Source of the DNA: Stomoxys calcitrans
Taxonomy: Eukaryota; Arthropoda; Insecta; Diptera; Muscidae
Length of the DNA stretch: 64,000 bases
Direction: 5' to 3'
Assembly: GCF_963082655.1 (NCBI RefSeq)
Contig: NC_081554.1
Coordinates: 95,672,245 to 95,736,244, forward strand
This document shows positions 1 through 10,370 of this stretch, piece by piece. The position numbers and the translations under genes were made by a program. The notes under the pieces were generated by a model, which saw only the letters and a list, made by a program, of their open reading frames with translations, did not search any database and was not told the DNA's origin. Position 1 is the first letter of the stretch. Each line of letters begins with the position of its first letter.

Positions 1-1034
1 TAAGATTTACTCGGTAAAGAAATATCCATCCCAAAGTAGGAATGGAAATGTGCGAAAACATATTGCAAGAATTAATCTCAAAAAACATGTACTTTCATCA
101 TAAACAAAGCCCAACCTTTTTCACAAAATGAGTTTACTTGTCAAAAGTGTCCTTTATGTGAAACAAATTATTTTTTTGAGTGTAATATCCTTTATACCCC
201 TTCTCCCGATAAGAAATCTTGATTTCCTAAGGTCGTATTTTTGCTCCGATTTCAATGAAGAACTGTGCCAAGTTTGGTTAAAGCGATCTCCCGATATGAG
301 TGTTTGAGCCGAGAAATGCAATTTTACTATTCATTTTCGCCTTTACAGTGAACTCCATGGACCCCTCAACATATCTACCAGATATGTCCATATTTGTATG
401 CAGCTGCCAAATGGCCCTGTTTTTCGATTGAATGCATTGTACGCACAAAAACCGCATTTCTTGCCAAGAATTGACGAAATTTGGGAGAGAACCCCTGACA
501 CTCGTACCAATTACAACCAATATCAGAACTTACGCACTTTTTCCTCAAATTTTAATCAGTGAGACCCCTTATATCAGTATTTGGCCGGTCGACATCCATG
601 GTTTTATTCTGCAATATTAACGAATACACAGAAATGACAGGAAGTGCAACATTTTGAGTTATCTCCGCAGATTTTTTCAGAAATTAACTTTGCATTTATG
701 CCCTACCAAAAAATTGAGGTCAGCCTACCAACCGAACAAGAGAATAAAAGCCTACCAGTTTTGGTAGGAACCTACCAAAAACGGCAACACCTTACTGAAG
801 AGAAATTTCAAAAGAGGGGCAAAAATATGGCGTCGTTTGCTGTCCCTATCGGTCTACTTTTGTAGCGTCCCTGAAAAAAAATCTGTATTTGTAATAGAAA
901 CAGAGAACCCTACAGCAGGCAGGCAATATCCGATTTTACAAATGAGATGTTGACATTTAATGGTTTTCTTCTTTCTTTTCAGTGAATTTTAATTTCTTAA
1001 TTATTATTATGTAAGTCTTATCTTCTCAATATTT
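1..1034. other. Unassigned AT-rich sequence
   Basis: I see no gene here. About 190-330 has wording similar to the helentron tandem units (tgtgccaagtttggttaaag, then a CCGAT-like stretch), so it may be an old helentron remnant. Short open frames around 430-865 have no recognisable motif. Confidence 0.4.
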
Positions 1035-2108
1035 TTATACCCTACACCATTACTGTGGTACAGGGTATTATAGCTTAACGTTTAATGTTTGTAACACCCA
1101 AAAGGAAGAGACCTAGACCCATTAGATCGCTTTCTGATTCGATTTAGCCCGTCTGTCTGTCTATGTTAATGTGTTTACAAAGTGCAGGTCGCAATTTTCA
1201 TCCGATTATCTTAAAATTTGGCACATTTCTCGACCTCTTATAAAATATCTAAAGCGTTTTAATAATTATCAATATCGTGGTCGATTTCCAAATACCTTTT
1301 ATTTGAACCCCATATTTGCATAGTCGGCAAACATGACCACTCAGTAACTTGGCCCTGGAAATGTATATCAGATCCATGTTCTCTTCTACTATACCTCTTA
1401 TTTGAGCCCTATATTGCAATGGTTAGCAAATACTTCCTATATGGGTGGTATTATGGGAGTGGGATGGCCCCATAGACACGTTTTCCCTAATATCGACATC
1501 AGATTCGTGCTTCACTCCCAAAGGCCTTTCATTTGAGCCCCATATTGCTTTGGTCGCAAATCTGTCCTTTTTGGCGAGGGGCGGCCCGAAACACTTAGTC
1601 CCACATTTGTATTTCAGATTCCATTCTTCACTCAAATACCTTTTATTTAAGCCCCATATTGCATAAGTATTGTTTGGGGGCGTTTTGGGGAAGGGGTGGA
1701 TCCCAAGAAACTTGGTCCCACATTTGGATACCAGATTCGTTTTCTACTCGCAAATACCTTTCATTTGAGTCCCATATTGCCATGTAAATATGTCCGATTT
1801 TAGGGTGTTTTGGGAGTTGGGGTGGTCCCCCTAGCACTTGGTCCAACAATTTGATATCAGATACGTTTTCTTATCCTAAGTACCTTTCATTTGAGTCCCA
1901 TATAGCCGTGATTGGTGTAAATCTATGTTTGGTAGGTTTGGATACCAAAAAATTTTTTTAAAGGGTACTATATGAGAACACACAAAATTTCACTTAAATC
2001 GCACCACCCAGTATGCATCATCTGTGAAAATTTCAAGAAAATCAGTTCAACCGTTTTCGAGTCTATAAGGAACACACAAACAAACACAAATTGATTTATA
2101 TATATAAG
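1035..2108 (+). mobile_element. DINE-1/Helentron-like element, family 2 (about 115-bp units)
   Basis: Begins TTATACCCTACACCATTACTGTGG with an internal short palindrome around ACAGGGTATTATAG, then the conserved 'gacccatt...attcgatttagc' block and a GTCTGTCTGTCT stretch at about 1150. This 5' layout (subterminal repeat, conserved block, GTCT microsatellite) is that of DINE-1/Helentron elements. It is followed by about six imperfect units and a tail with 'tgaaaatttcaagaaaatcagttcaaccgtttt'. No coding sequence, so a nonautonomous copy. The same family occurs inverted at 61.6-63.1 kb. The 3' boundary near 2108 is approximate. Confidence 0.6.
1285..1900 (+). repeat. Tandem array, about 115-bp imperfect units
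   Basis: The phrase 'cctttCATTTGAgcCCCATATTGc' recurs near 1290, 1392, 1520, 1634, 1751 and 1877, giving spacings of roughly 102 to 128 bp. Units have drifted and none is identical to another. Each contains a CCCATATTGC core and a G/C-run segment (ggggtggtccc-like). Confidence 0.7.
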
Positions 2109-2204
2109 AAGATTATCAATTTATTCAGATTTATACTTAGCTTCCGTATACGTATATGCCGCTCTATTTGCACACATTGTTTTATAACTCCTTTTAAAGC
2201 CTCC

Positions 2205-2595
2205 ACCCAAGTTCATTAAATTCAGATCAGAATAAGATGCGGCTTTTGCCTTTCTTTGCATGTATTTTTTTATTGGTTTATAAAACATATGGGTTGTGAT
2301 TAGCCATGGGTTCCGTCTTCATATTGTGTGTCAGACCCTTTATTTGGCGTGAATATTCTACACGGCGCCACAATTAAAAATCATTTATTTATTAAATTTA
2401 TTGGACATGGTTGCTTATGGCTACAATTCGATAATTATGCCTACAAATGCCATACGTCATACGCCGCCTTGGTCACCATATCAAAGTACTTGGCAAATAA
2501 TTATTTGCAAATTAAATCGCCAAACCATCGGTGTTACGAAGTTTATGGTATCTCTTTTTACACTGAACCATAGCCGTGAACCAAACAAATATTTA
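2205..2595. repeat. Dispersed repeat, also at about 18.61-18.91 kb
   Basis: Shares long stretches with 18610-18910: 'gattagccatgggttcc', 'tcatattgtgtgtcaga', then an ACACGGC block, 'ggacatgggtgcttatg'-like text, and 'caaatcgccaaaccatcggtg'. Indels separate the two copies. No termini or coding potential are clear. At 18.6 kb the repeat sits next to a mariner-type transposase relic, so it could be part of that element or an independent repeat. Confidence 0.6.
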
Positions 2596-3041
2596 TTCAA
2601 CACAAAGTTCTTTGCAACTTTACATTAAAAAAACAAGTAAAAGCGTGCTAAGTTCGGCCGGGCCGAATCTTATATACCCTCCACCATGGATCGCATTTGT
2701 CGAGTCCTTTTAACGGCATCTCTTCTTAGGCAAAAAAGGATATAAGAAAAGAGTTGCTCTGCTATTAAAACGATATCAAGATATGGTCCGGTTCGGACCA
2801 CAATTAAATTATATGTTGGAGACCTGTGTAAAATTTCAGCCAATTCGTATAAGAATTGCGCCCATTGGGGCACACGAAGTAAAATAGAGAGAACGATTTA
2901 TATGGGATCTGTATCGGGCTATAGACCGATTCAGACCATAATAAACACGTTTGTTGATGGTCATGAGAGAATCCGTCGTACAAAATTTCAGGCATATCGG
3001 ATAATAATTGCGACCTCTAGGGGTCAAGAAGTCAAGATCCC

Positions 3042-3940
3042 AGATCGGTTTATATGGCAGCTATATCAGGTTATGAACCGATTTGAACCTTATTTGACAC
3101 AGTTGTTGAAAGTAAAAATAAAATACGTCATGCAAAATTTCAGCCAAATCGGATAGGAATTGCGCCCTCTAGAAGCTCAAGAAGTCAAATCCCCAGATCT
3201 GTTTATATGACAGCTATATCAGGTTATGGACCGATTTCAACCATACTTGGTACATTTGTTGGATATCATAACCAAATACTTTGTGCAAAAATTCATTTAA
3301 ATTGGATAAGAACTGTGCCCTCTAGAGGCTCAAGAAGTCAAGACCCAAGATCGGTTTATATGGCAGCTATATCAGGTTATGGACCGATTTAAACCATACT
3401 TGGCACACTTGTTGGGTATCATAACAAAACACGCCGTGCGAAATTCCATTCTGATCGGGTAAGAATTGCGCACTCTAGAGGCTAAAGAAGTCAAGACCCA
3501 AGATCGGTTTATATGGCAGCTATATCAGGTTATGGACCGATTTGAACCATACTTGGCACAGTTGTTGCATATCATAACAAAACAGGTCGTGCAAAATTTC
3601 AATCTGATCGGGTAAGAATTGCGCACGCTAGAGGCTCAAGAAGTCAGGACCCAAGATCGGTTTATATGGCAGCTATATCAGGTTATGGACCGATTTGAAC
3701 TATACTTGGCACAGTTGTTGGACATCATAGCAAAACACGTCGTGCAAAATTTCATTCCAATCGGATAGGAATTGCGCACTCTAAAGGCTCAAGAAGTCAA
3801 GACCCAAGATCGGTTTATATGGCAGCTATATCAAAACATGGACCGATATGGCCCATTTACAATACCAACCGACCTACACTAATAAGAAGTATTTGTGCAA
3901 AATTTCAAGCGGCTAGCTTTACTCCTTCGGAAGTTAGCGT
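3042..3940 (-). repeat. 153-bp tandem array in helentron copy A
   Basis: The phrase 'agatcggtttatatggcagc' (one unit has agatctg/gacagc) starts at 3042, 3195, 3348, 3501, 3654 and 3807. All five spacings are exactly 153 bp. Units are more alike toward the right. This matches the ~150-bp central tandem repeats known in DINE-TR1 elements of flies. Confidence 0.9.
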
Positions 3941-3947
3941 GCTTTCG

Positions 3948-3999
3948 ACAGACAGACGGACGGACGGACGGACGGACAGACGGACAGACGGACGGACAT
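3948..3999. repeat. GACA/GACG microsatellite
   Basis: A run of gaca and gacg tetranucleotides ends at gacggacatgg. DINE-1 elements carry a GACA/GTCT-type microsatellite at this position. The run is one tetranucleotide longer than in the sister copy at 42.84-42.89 kb. Confidence 0.85.
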
Positions 4000-4131
4000 G
4001 GCTAGATCGACATAAAATGTCGCGACGATCAAGAATATATATACTTTATGGGGTCTCAGACGAATATTTCGAGTAGTTACAAACAGAATGACGAAATTAG
4101 TATACCCCCCATCTTATGGTGGAGGGTATAA

Positions 4132-4494
4132 CAAACGATAGAATATTTTTTAGTAATCAGAAAAGCATGGATACTACATCCAAGAGCTTTACTCATTTCT
4201 GTTTTGTCAGTATCAGCCTGTCTGCCTCATTGCCCAAAAACCCGTTGACTATTGGAGTCAGTTGATGTCTCCTCCATTAACTTAGAAACGGCGCACTCCA
4301 CATCGTGTGACGGTGTGAAGTCCTATGATTGCTAAATTAACCAGAATCACCATGAAATTCTTTGCCGAATATTTTTGATCGATTTAATTATGTTTTGTTG
4401 TAGGGATGTACAGAATTCAGAAAAACAGTTTGCTTCAATCTGTAGGGTCCGGATATTAAAACTTCCCATGCTACAACGGACATACACCAAAGCC
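4132..4494. other. Unassigned sequence
   Basis: Between helentron copy A and the SINE cluster. I see no open frame with motifs and no repeat structure I recognise. Confidence 0.4.
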
Positions 4495-4990
4495 AGTAAT
4501 CGGCTTGTTGGGCGCAAATGTAAATTTGCCCATGAAAGTCTATTAAGGAACAGGGGTAAACTTTTCTTATATCAATGAGTGCTGTCCGATTCAAGTTTAA
4601 GCTCAATGATATGGCAATGCAAATTTTGCCCATGAACATTCCATTAAGGAACAGGGGCAAACTTCTCACATATCAATGAGTGCAGTCCGACTCAAGTTTT
4701 ATGCTCAATGATAAGGGGCCTCCTTTTTATAGCTGGGTCCGAACGCGTGCCGGAGTGCGACACCACTTTTGAGGAGAAGTTTTTACACGGCACAAAATGA
4801 CACCAGCATTAGGAGGGGATAACCACTGGTGAAAATTTCTTGCAATGGTCTCGTCAGGATTCGAACCCAGGCGTTCAGTGTCATAGGCGGACATGCTAAC
4901 CTCTGCGCTACGGTGGCCTCAATGATAAGGACCTTCTTTTTATAGTCCTAACGGTGTGTCACCTCTTTGGGGAGAAGTTTTTACATGGCT
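4495..4990 (-). mobile_element. tRNA-derived SINE, full copy plus flanking partial copies
   Basis: The main copy spans about 4615-4921 and reads leftward. On the minus strand it starts with a tRNA-like head: the A-box-like GTAGCGCAGAGGTTAGCATG and the B-box-like GGGTTCGAATCC. The fly-specific body follows (CAGCATTAGG, TCATTGAGC, GCACTCATTGATATGTGAG). A second tail segment lies to its left (4495-4614) and a partial body to its right (4921-4990), so this is a cluster of fragments. The tRNA-like part is not a functional tRNA gene. The same SINE occurs at 17.26, 21.5 and 53.4 kb. Confidence 0.75.
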
Positions 4991-5039
4991 TCTATGCATG
5001 TCATAGAACCTCACAAATGTCTCCAGTCTCCAGCCTACA

Positions 5040-5365
5040 AAATAGGCCTTCCCCACATGCTATCACTTGCCGCACCTATTTTGCAAATGTCAGCTCGTAG
5101 TCGTATCTGTCCCGTTATGATACCGAAAGCTATACTGACCTCTTTCTTATTTCCTCGATTTCTCACAATCCAAATCTCCCCATTGGATTTTCTTTGTCCT
5201 ACTGACCGTTCAACTGATTAACTAAGTTTATTGACGGCAGACCTTTAGACTTCACTACCAAATCGTCTGTTTTTCATTTCCCCTTTCTCCGCTATGGCCC
5301 ACAACCCAAACCATGCAGATCGTGCTATTCTGTCCTTCTTACACTCCAAGACTGTTCATGTCGTT
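5040..5365 (-). pseudogene. Non-LTR retrotransposon RNase H fragment
   Basis: Strongly similar in wording to 19890-20290 on the same strand: 'gctatcacttgccgcacc', 'ccgttatgataccgaaagct', 'actaagtttattgacgg', 'aaatcgtctg', 'actccaagactgttcatg'. At 20 kb that stretch encodes the C-terminal RNase H segment (the SHCGVRENEKAD region). Here frames are broken, so it is a dead 5'-truncated copy. Confidence 0.65.
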
Positions 5366-7326
5366 ACCGTCCTAGATGTTATTGACTTAATGGCGAGTTT
5401 ACCGACCATAAGTTGTTCAAAAATCGTGTTTTAAACTATGATACAACACAATTACTGTAAATTTTGTAAGCAACCTGCTTCTTTAAAATAAGATAAAATT
5501 CGGTTTACAAATCTCTTCGAAAATTTCAAATTACGAGGTCAGCCTACAAGATTTTTAGACACATCTGGAGGAAATTTTTACCTGAGGTTAGCAATTTGAA
5601 AATAAGATTAGGGGAAGAACGTTACATATTTTATACATGTATTATACATATTTGGGAAGATATTTCAGTGGACTATAGTAATAAAAAACGTATTAAACCG
5701 CAACAAATAAAGATATCATGAGTTTTCTTTATAGTTTATTGATAAAATGTTGCTTTGGATAATAAAATTAAGAAATGTACCAATATATAAGAAAAACTTT
5801 GCTGTATTAAAACTTCGCTTAAATGAGCCTTTTCAGTTAACATGCTGACAAACATTTGACAGAGCTACTTAAAAATGTTATGAACTTGGAAATCGGTGCT
5901 TTGCGATTTGATAAATTCGAGGAATATTTTTTTTTTTTTGTAAAAATTGCCAATTTTGGGACGGCTTTAACATATATATTAGTTGATCAAATCGATGTAT
6001 TTTTGCGGTATTAGTTCTCTTTAAAAAATGAAAAAAATAGTACCTACTGGAAGAAAAAAAGTTATGAAGAAAATAATGATGTTACATTTTTTGCAAAAAA
6101 AAAGTGCAAAGCTCTGATTTTTTTTTATCTTTTCAACTAAGTTATCGGATCACAAATAGTCCCACAATTTAAAAATAGCGATGATGCCTTAACCAAAATT
6201 TTCAAAAAAAAAAAATGATGGTAAGTCCATTAACTCAAAAACCGTTAGAGATATTTCAGACATTTTTAGCATTTTTTTGTACACTGAAAAATTATTTTCT
6301 TAATTTTAGAAATTCGAGCCAAAGAATAGAAAATTTAATTTAAAGATGATCAAATTTCAAACTTTTTAAGGGAACATTTCCTTTGGTGAAAAATATTTTC
6401 CTTCATATTAAGATTTTTTTGGCACGGGCGTTTCTTCACCCCCGATCGGTTTCCCCATTCCTCCTGTCTGTTTTTCTTTTGTTTGTGTATAACCTCTAGT
6501 CCGAGGTCTCACATCTTCTTTCTCTCTAGGGTACAACAATGGGCTAGACTGGCTTCCGAGTGAACTCACCTTTGGTGGGCTGCCCATTCAATCTAAACCG
6601 AAGATATTTTTATTCTAAATGGTTGGTTAATAAATCCTTAACTTTGCATCTTGTTATTGAAGACAAAAATCTTAAATGAAGGTCAAAATATCGTTGAAAG
6701 TTAGGAAATTGTCCTTGTTGCAAATTAAAGAGGAAAAAAAGCCTTCCAAATGGAGCGTCTTTAAATGTTTAATTTTTTTAGGTTAAGATGCTAAGTTAAA
6801 AAAATATTTTTTTTAATAATTTAATAATAATTGGACAGTCATCTATGAAATAAAATAAGAATCAATCAGCCATAAAAAATTGAAACGGGTGGTTGTGTCC
6901 TTTGGTAAATAGGAATTCAAATTTAAAGATAGCATCTATATTTTAAAGATTTGATTGTTTGGACCATTTCAATTGCAAAAATCTTACGAAAATGGAGAAT
7001 CGTAACTTTTGAGCCAACTGTTTTTTTTTTCAATGAAGGGTTTTACGAGCTCTATCTTTCAAAACAAGAATCTATCATATCGGTTTATAAATGACAATTC
7101 AAAATTTGACATGCTCGAGGTGACCAAGTTTCAAGCCCCTTGGATCAACCTATGGACCCACTAGTGTTTCCAAATTTTGCAAACTCATTGGAAAACACCC
7201 CTTAATTGACTATGTTGAGTTCCGTGTACATAGCTTTATAAGTTCTAGAATTATTTTTGGTTTTTCGTTTTTGTGGATCTGTTTCTTCATAGTTTTTTTT
7301 GTTGTCTATGCGTTCAAGATCAGTTA
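5366..7326. other. AT-rich noncoding stretch
   Basis: No gene, SINE or helentron end is visible. Poly-A and poly-T runs are common. About 6420-6600 is less AT-rich (cacccccgatcgg..., gggctagactggc...) and could be a foreign insertion, but I cannot assign it. Confidence 0.45.
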
Positions 7327-8248
7327 TTATACCCTCCACCATAGGATGGGGGGTATACTAATGTCGTCATTCTGTTTGTAACTACTCGAAATATTCGTCT
7401 GAGACCCCATAAAGTATATATATTCTTAATCGTCGTGACATTTTATGTCGATTTAGCCATGTCCGTCAGTCTGTCCGTTCGTCTGTCTGTCGAAAGCACG
7501 CTAACTTTCGAAGGAGTAAAGCTAGCCGCTTGAAATTTTGCACAAATACTACTTATTATACTATCCACCATAGGATGGGGGATATACTAATTTCGTCATT
7601 CTGTTTGTAACTTCTCGAAGTATTCGTCTGAGACCCCACAAAGTATATATATTCTTGATCGTCGCGCCATTTTATGTCGATCTAGCCATGTCCGTCCGTC
7701 TGTCTGTCGAAAGCACGCTAACTTCCGAAGAAGTAAAGCTAGCCGCTTGAAATTCTGCACAAATACTTCTTATTTGTGCAAAATCAGTTGGTATTGTAAA
7801 TGGACTATATCGGTCCATGCTTTGATATAGCTGCCATATAAACCGATCTAGGGTCTTGACTTCTTGAGCCTATAGAGTGCGCAATTCTTATCCGATTGGA
7901 ATGAAATTTTGCACGACGGATCCTCTCATGACCATCAACATACGTCTGAATCGGTCTATAGCCTGATACAGCTCCCATATAAATCGATCTCTCTATTTTA
8001 CTTCTTGAGCCCCAAAGGGCTCAATTCTTATTCGAGTTGGCTGACATTTTACACAGATCTCAAACATATAATTTAGTTGTGATCCAAACCGGACCATATC
8101 TTGATATCGCTCTAATAGCAGAGCAAATCTTTTCTTATATCCTTTTTTGACTAAGAAGAGATGCCGGGAAAAGAACACGACAAATGCGATCCATGGTGGA
8201 GGGTATATAAGATTCGGCCCGGCCGAACTTAGCACGCTTTTACTTGTT
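7327..8248 (+). mobile_element. Helentron-like element, family 1, with doubled 5' end
   Basis: Starts TTATACCCTCCACCATAGGATGGG and ends with TTCGGCCCGGCCGAACTTAG followed by CACGCTTTTACTTG. A second 5' end (TTATACTATCCACCATAGG) begins at 7556, so the first ~229 bp (5' terminus, conserved block, microsatellite) is present twice head to tail. The second copy continues through a shortened unit region to the 3' hairpin. No coding sequence. A solo 5' fragment followed by a whole element, or an internal duplication, would look the same. Confidence 0.78.
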
Positions 8249-8532
8249 TTTGACTGGCATTTACCACAGGGAAAACTTATTTATTAGTTGACAACCGTGG
8301 GTCATTTTGTTTATTATTAAAATCGATTTGGTTTCCAATCAAAATGTATTAAAAAATTTGGTCGAAAAGTTTGGTCAAAACGTCGGATGGAATTCGGTGA
8401 TTCCATCCCTTCATCAGCGGTATTCTTCAACGAATTACTCAGCCAATCATCAATGTTATGACCATAGACAAAATAGTCTAAATTAGAAAACACTATTGTC
8501 AGTAAAATTTTGAACACATTTTGATTTTCATA
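8249..8532. other. Unassigned sequence
   Basis: Follows the helentron 3' end. A short open frame (minus, 8317-8598) has no recognisable domain and runs into the fold-back repeat. Confidence 0.4.
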
Positions 8533-8717
8533 CAGCTCCACTATTTGCGAAGAGACTGCATAAGGTTTGTTGTTGTTGCTGCATATGCAAGCCAACATCG
8601 TCGTACGCCACGTTTCAAAACCGAAAAAACAAGGATGAAACGGGGCGTACGACTATGTTGGCTTGCATATACAACAACAACAAACCTTATGCAGTCTGTC
8701 TGCAAATAGTGGAGCTG
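8533..8717. repeat. Fold-back inverted repeat, arms about 80 bp
   Basis: The left arm from 'cagctccactatttgcgaag' to about 8614 is the reverse complement, with a few mismatches, of the right arm (about 8637-8717) ending 'gcaaatagtggagctg'. Both arms include 'gactgcataaggtttgttgt', a CAA/TTG triplet run, 'atgcaagccaacat' and 'cgtacgcc'. The loop is about 20 nt and A-rich. The DNA could fold into a long hairpin. The arms produce mirrored open frames on the two strands, which are not genes. Confidence 0.85.
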
Positions 8718-8719
8718 CC

Positions 8720-9095
8720 TCCTGCCAGGCTTTCGGAGTATATACAAGTCCTAAGTAGGTGAAAACAGTGACTAGACGGGGCGCCAGATAGTCGGCCTTC
8801 ATCTGTTGTAACGCTGGAAACATTCCATCAGGTACGGTTGACCATAAATTCTCTAATGATAAACCTTCGATTAACCTCATTATTCCAATATTCCGGTCTC
8901 TCTGTGAGTCCCATCGCATCCTCTGGAAAATGAGTTTTCCTCAAAAGTCTCAACATGTCCTCCATTGTCTCTGCTCTCACTCCCATATCGTCTACTAACG
9001 TTTCAGGTTGGACATGGGTTTTGAGAAAAACTCTTTCGGCGGCTTCGTTAACGCTATCGGTGTGTTCGCAGGTGTGTGAGGTAAATATCTCAATA
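8720..9095 (-). pseudogene. Non-LTR reverse transcriptase fragment
   Basis: Minus-strand translation resembles the region at the start of RT in RNase H-bearing non-LTR elements: PDGMFPALQQ followed by a LGLVYTPKAWQEA segment, cognate to the usual 'GPDGIFPALLQ...YIPKAWQ' motif. Upstream coding continues to about 9090 with stops and frame changes. It ends against the fold-back repeat, which probably replaced or invaded the rest. Degenerate. Confidence 0.55.
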
Positions 9096-9309
9096 ACATC
9101 CCGGTTTTTTTTACGAAGTACTCTGTTATAATCTCTGTGAACCTCAAAATTTTAAATGCTCGAAGTAATTAAGATTCAAGCCCCATGGAAAAGCATCTGC
9201 ACCCACCAGGGTTCCCAAATTTTCAATTTTATTGGAAAACGCCACAAAATTGACTATAAAAAGTTTGGTGTACATATCTCTATCCGTTAAAAATTTCCAG
9301 AATTATTTC

Positions 9310-10130
9310 CAGTTGTTGAGAGTCATAACAGAACACTATATGCCAAATTTCAGCAAAATCGAATAAAAATTTCGGCTTGTAAGGTATCAAGAAGTCATAT
9401 GGGGCGATCAGTTATATGGGAGCTATATTCAAATCTGAACCGATATGGCCCATTTGCAATCCCCAACGAACTACATCAAAATAAAGTATCAAAGTCAAGC
9501 GGCTAGCTCTTCACGTTCGACCGATTTCGTGATTTCGACAGACGGAAGGACGGATGGACATTGCTAGTTCGACTCAGAATGTCGAGACGATCAAGAATAT
9601 ATATACTTTTTAGGGTCCTACATCAATATTTCCACGTGTAACAAACGGAATGACTAGATTAGTATACCCCATCCAATGGTGGAGGGTTTAAAAATTGATA
9701 AATTGACCCAAAATTTGGGACAGATCCATATGTTTTCCATACAAAGGTTAAGTTGTTGAATGGATATAGTTGCCATATAGACCGGTCTGCCGATTTAAGG
9801 GTCTTAAGGCCACAACAGCCGCATTTATTTTCCAACTCCGTTGAAATTTAGAACAATTAGTTGCAATAGACCTCAGATATTTGGACCAAATATGGTCAAT
9901 ATCAAACTACATATATTGAAATATAGCTGCGATATAAACCGATCTGCTGATTTGAGTCCATAGGGGCATTTATTATCTGTTGAAATTTCGTACTCGTACA
10001 GCGAGGTGCATTAGGCCCCTCGATGCTTGTGCCGGGTATGGTCAAAATCGGATGATATTTGAATATATATGGTGTGTTGTGACATACATATTTATTTGAC
10101 ATATATTTCAAAAACGTTATAAACCTAGCC
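9310..10130 (-). mobile_element. Degenerate helentron fragments
   Basis: A 5' end on the minus strand lies at about 9690 (inverted of 'gtataccccatccaatggtggagggtttaaa'), with the 'caagaatatatatacttt' block and a decayed microsatellite near 9537-9560. 9700-10130 holds further unit-like text ('atatagctgcgatataaaccgatc'). No 3' hairpin is present. An old truncated copy or two. Confidence 0.6.
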
Positions 10131-10194
10131 AAAAAAAAATAGTTTTTGACAGAATTGAAAACTTTGAATTCGGAAATTGTACGATTGATTTAAT

Positions 10195-10370
10195 TTGTTG
10201 TGAATTTATGAATATGGCAACACTGGTGGATAGGTTAGAACGTGCTTCTATAACAGAAAACGTCTGACTTTCAATCCTGGCGAGAACATCATAATCTTAT
10301 TTTTACTGTTATTTTACCTCACTAATACATACTGGCGGCATTTGTGAATATCTTAACGTGGTCAAATTGC
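10195..10370 (+). mobile_element. Possible SINE remnant
   Basis: Fragments such as 'tcaatcctggcgagaacatca' and 'actggcggcatttgtgaatat' resemble the B-box end and body of the SINE seen at 21.5 kb. Much is missing, so the call is tentative. Confidence 0.35.

Larger units (their letters stand above)
2634..4131 (-). mobile_element. DINE-1/Helentron-like element, family 1, copy A
   Basis: On the minus strand the 5' end is TTATACCCTCCACCATAAG (right) and the 3' end carries the hairpin TTCGGCCCGGCCGAA followed by CTTAGCACGCTTTTACTTG (left). The 5' TATACCCTCCACCAT is repeated inverted just inside the 3' hairpin, the subterminal inverted repeat of Helentrons. Inside are a GACA/GACG microsatellite and a 153-bp tandem array. 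There is no Rep/helicase, so it is nonautonomous. Long in-frame stretches in it arise because 153 is divisible by three and are not genes. It is almost identical to 41680-43020. Confidence 0.8.

Noticed and set aside
3042..3960. CRISPR-like repeat array
   Set aside because: The repeats are head-to-tail 153-bp units without unique spacers, in a eukaryotic genome, inside a helentron.
3819..4076. Open frames reading MAAISKHGPIWPIYN... in many places
   Set aside because: They arise because the 153-bp unit is divisible by three and occur in every helentron copy in either strand; they have no known domain.
4860..4921. tRNA gene
   Set aside because: A- and B-box-like sequences belong to the SINE head; the same body follows in each copy and no cloverleaf with proper acceptor stem is evident.
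6420..6600. Possible exon in less AT-rich stretch
   Set aside because: No open frame of useful length with splice-site context or motif.
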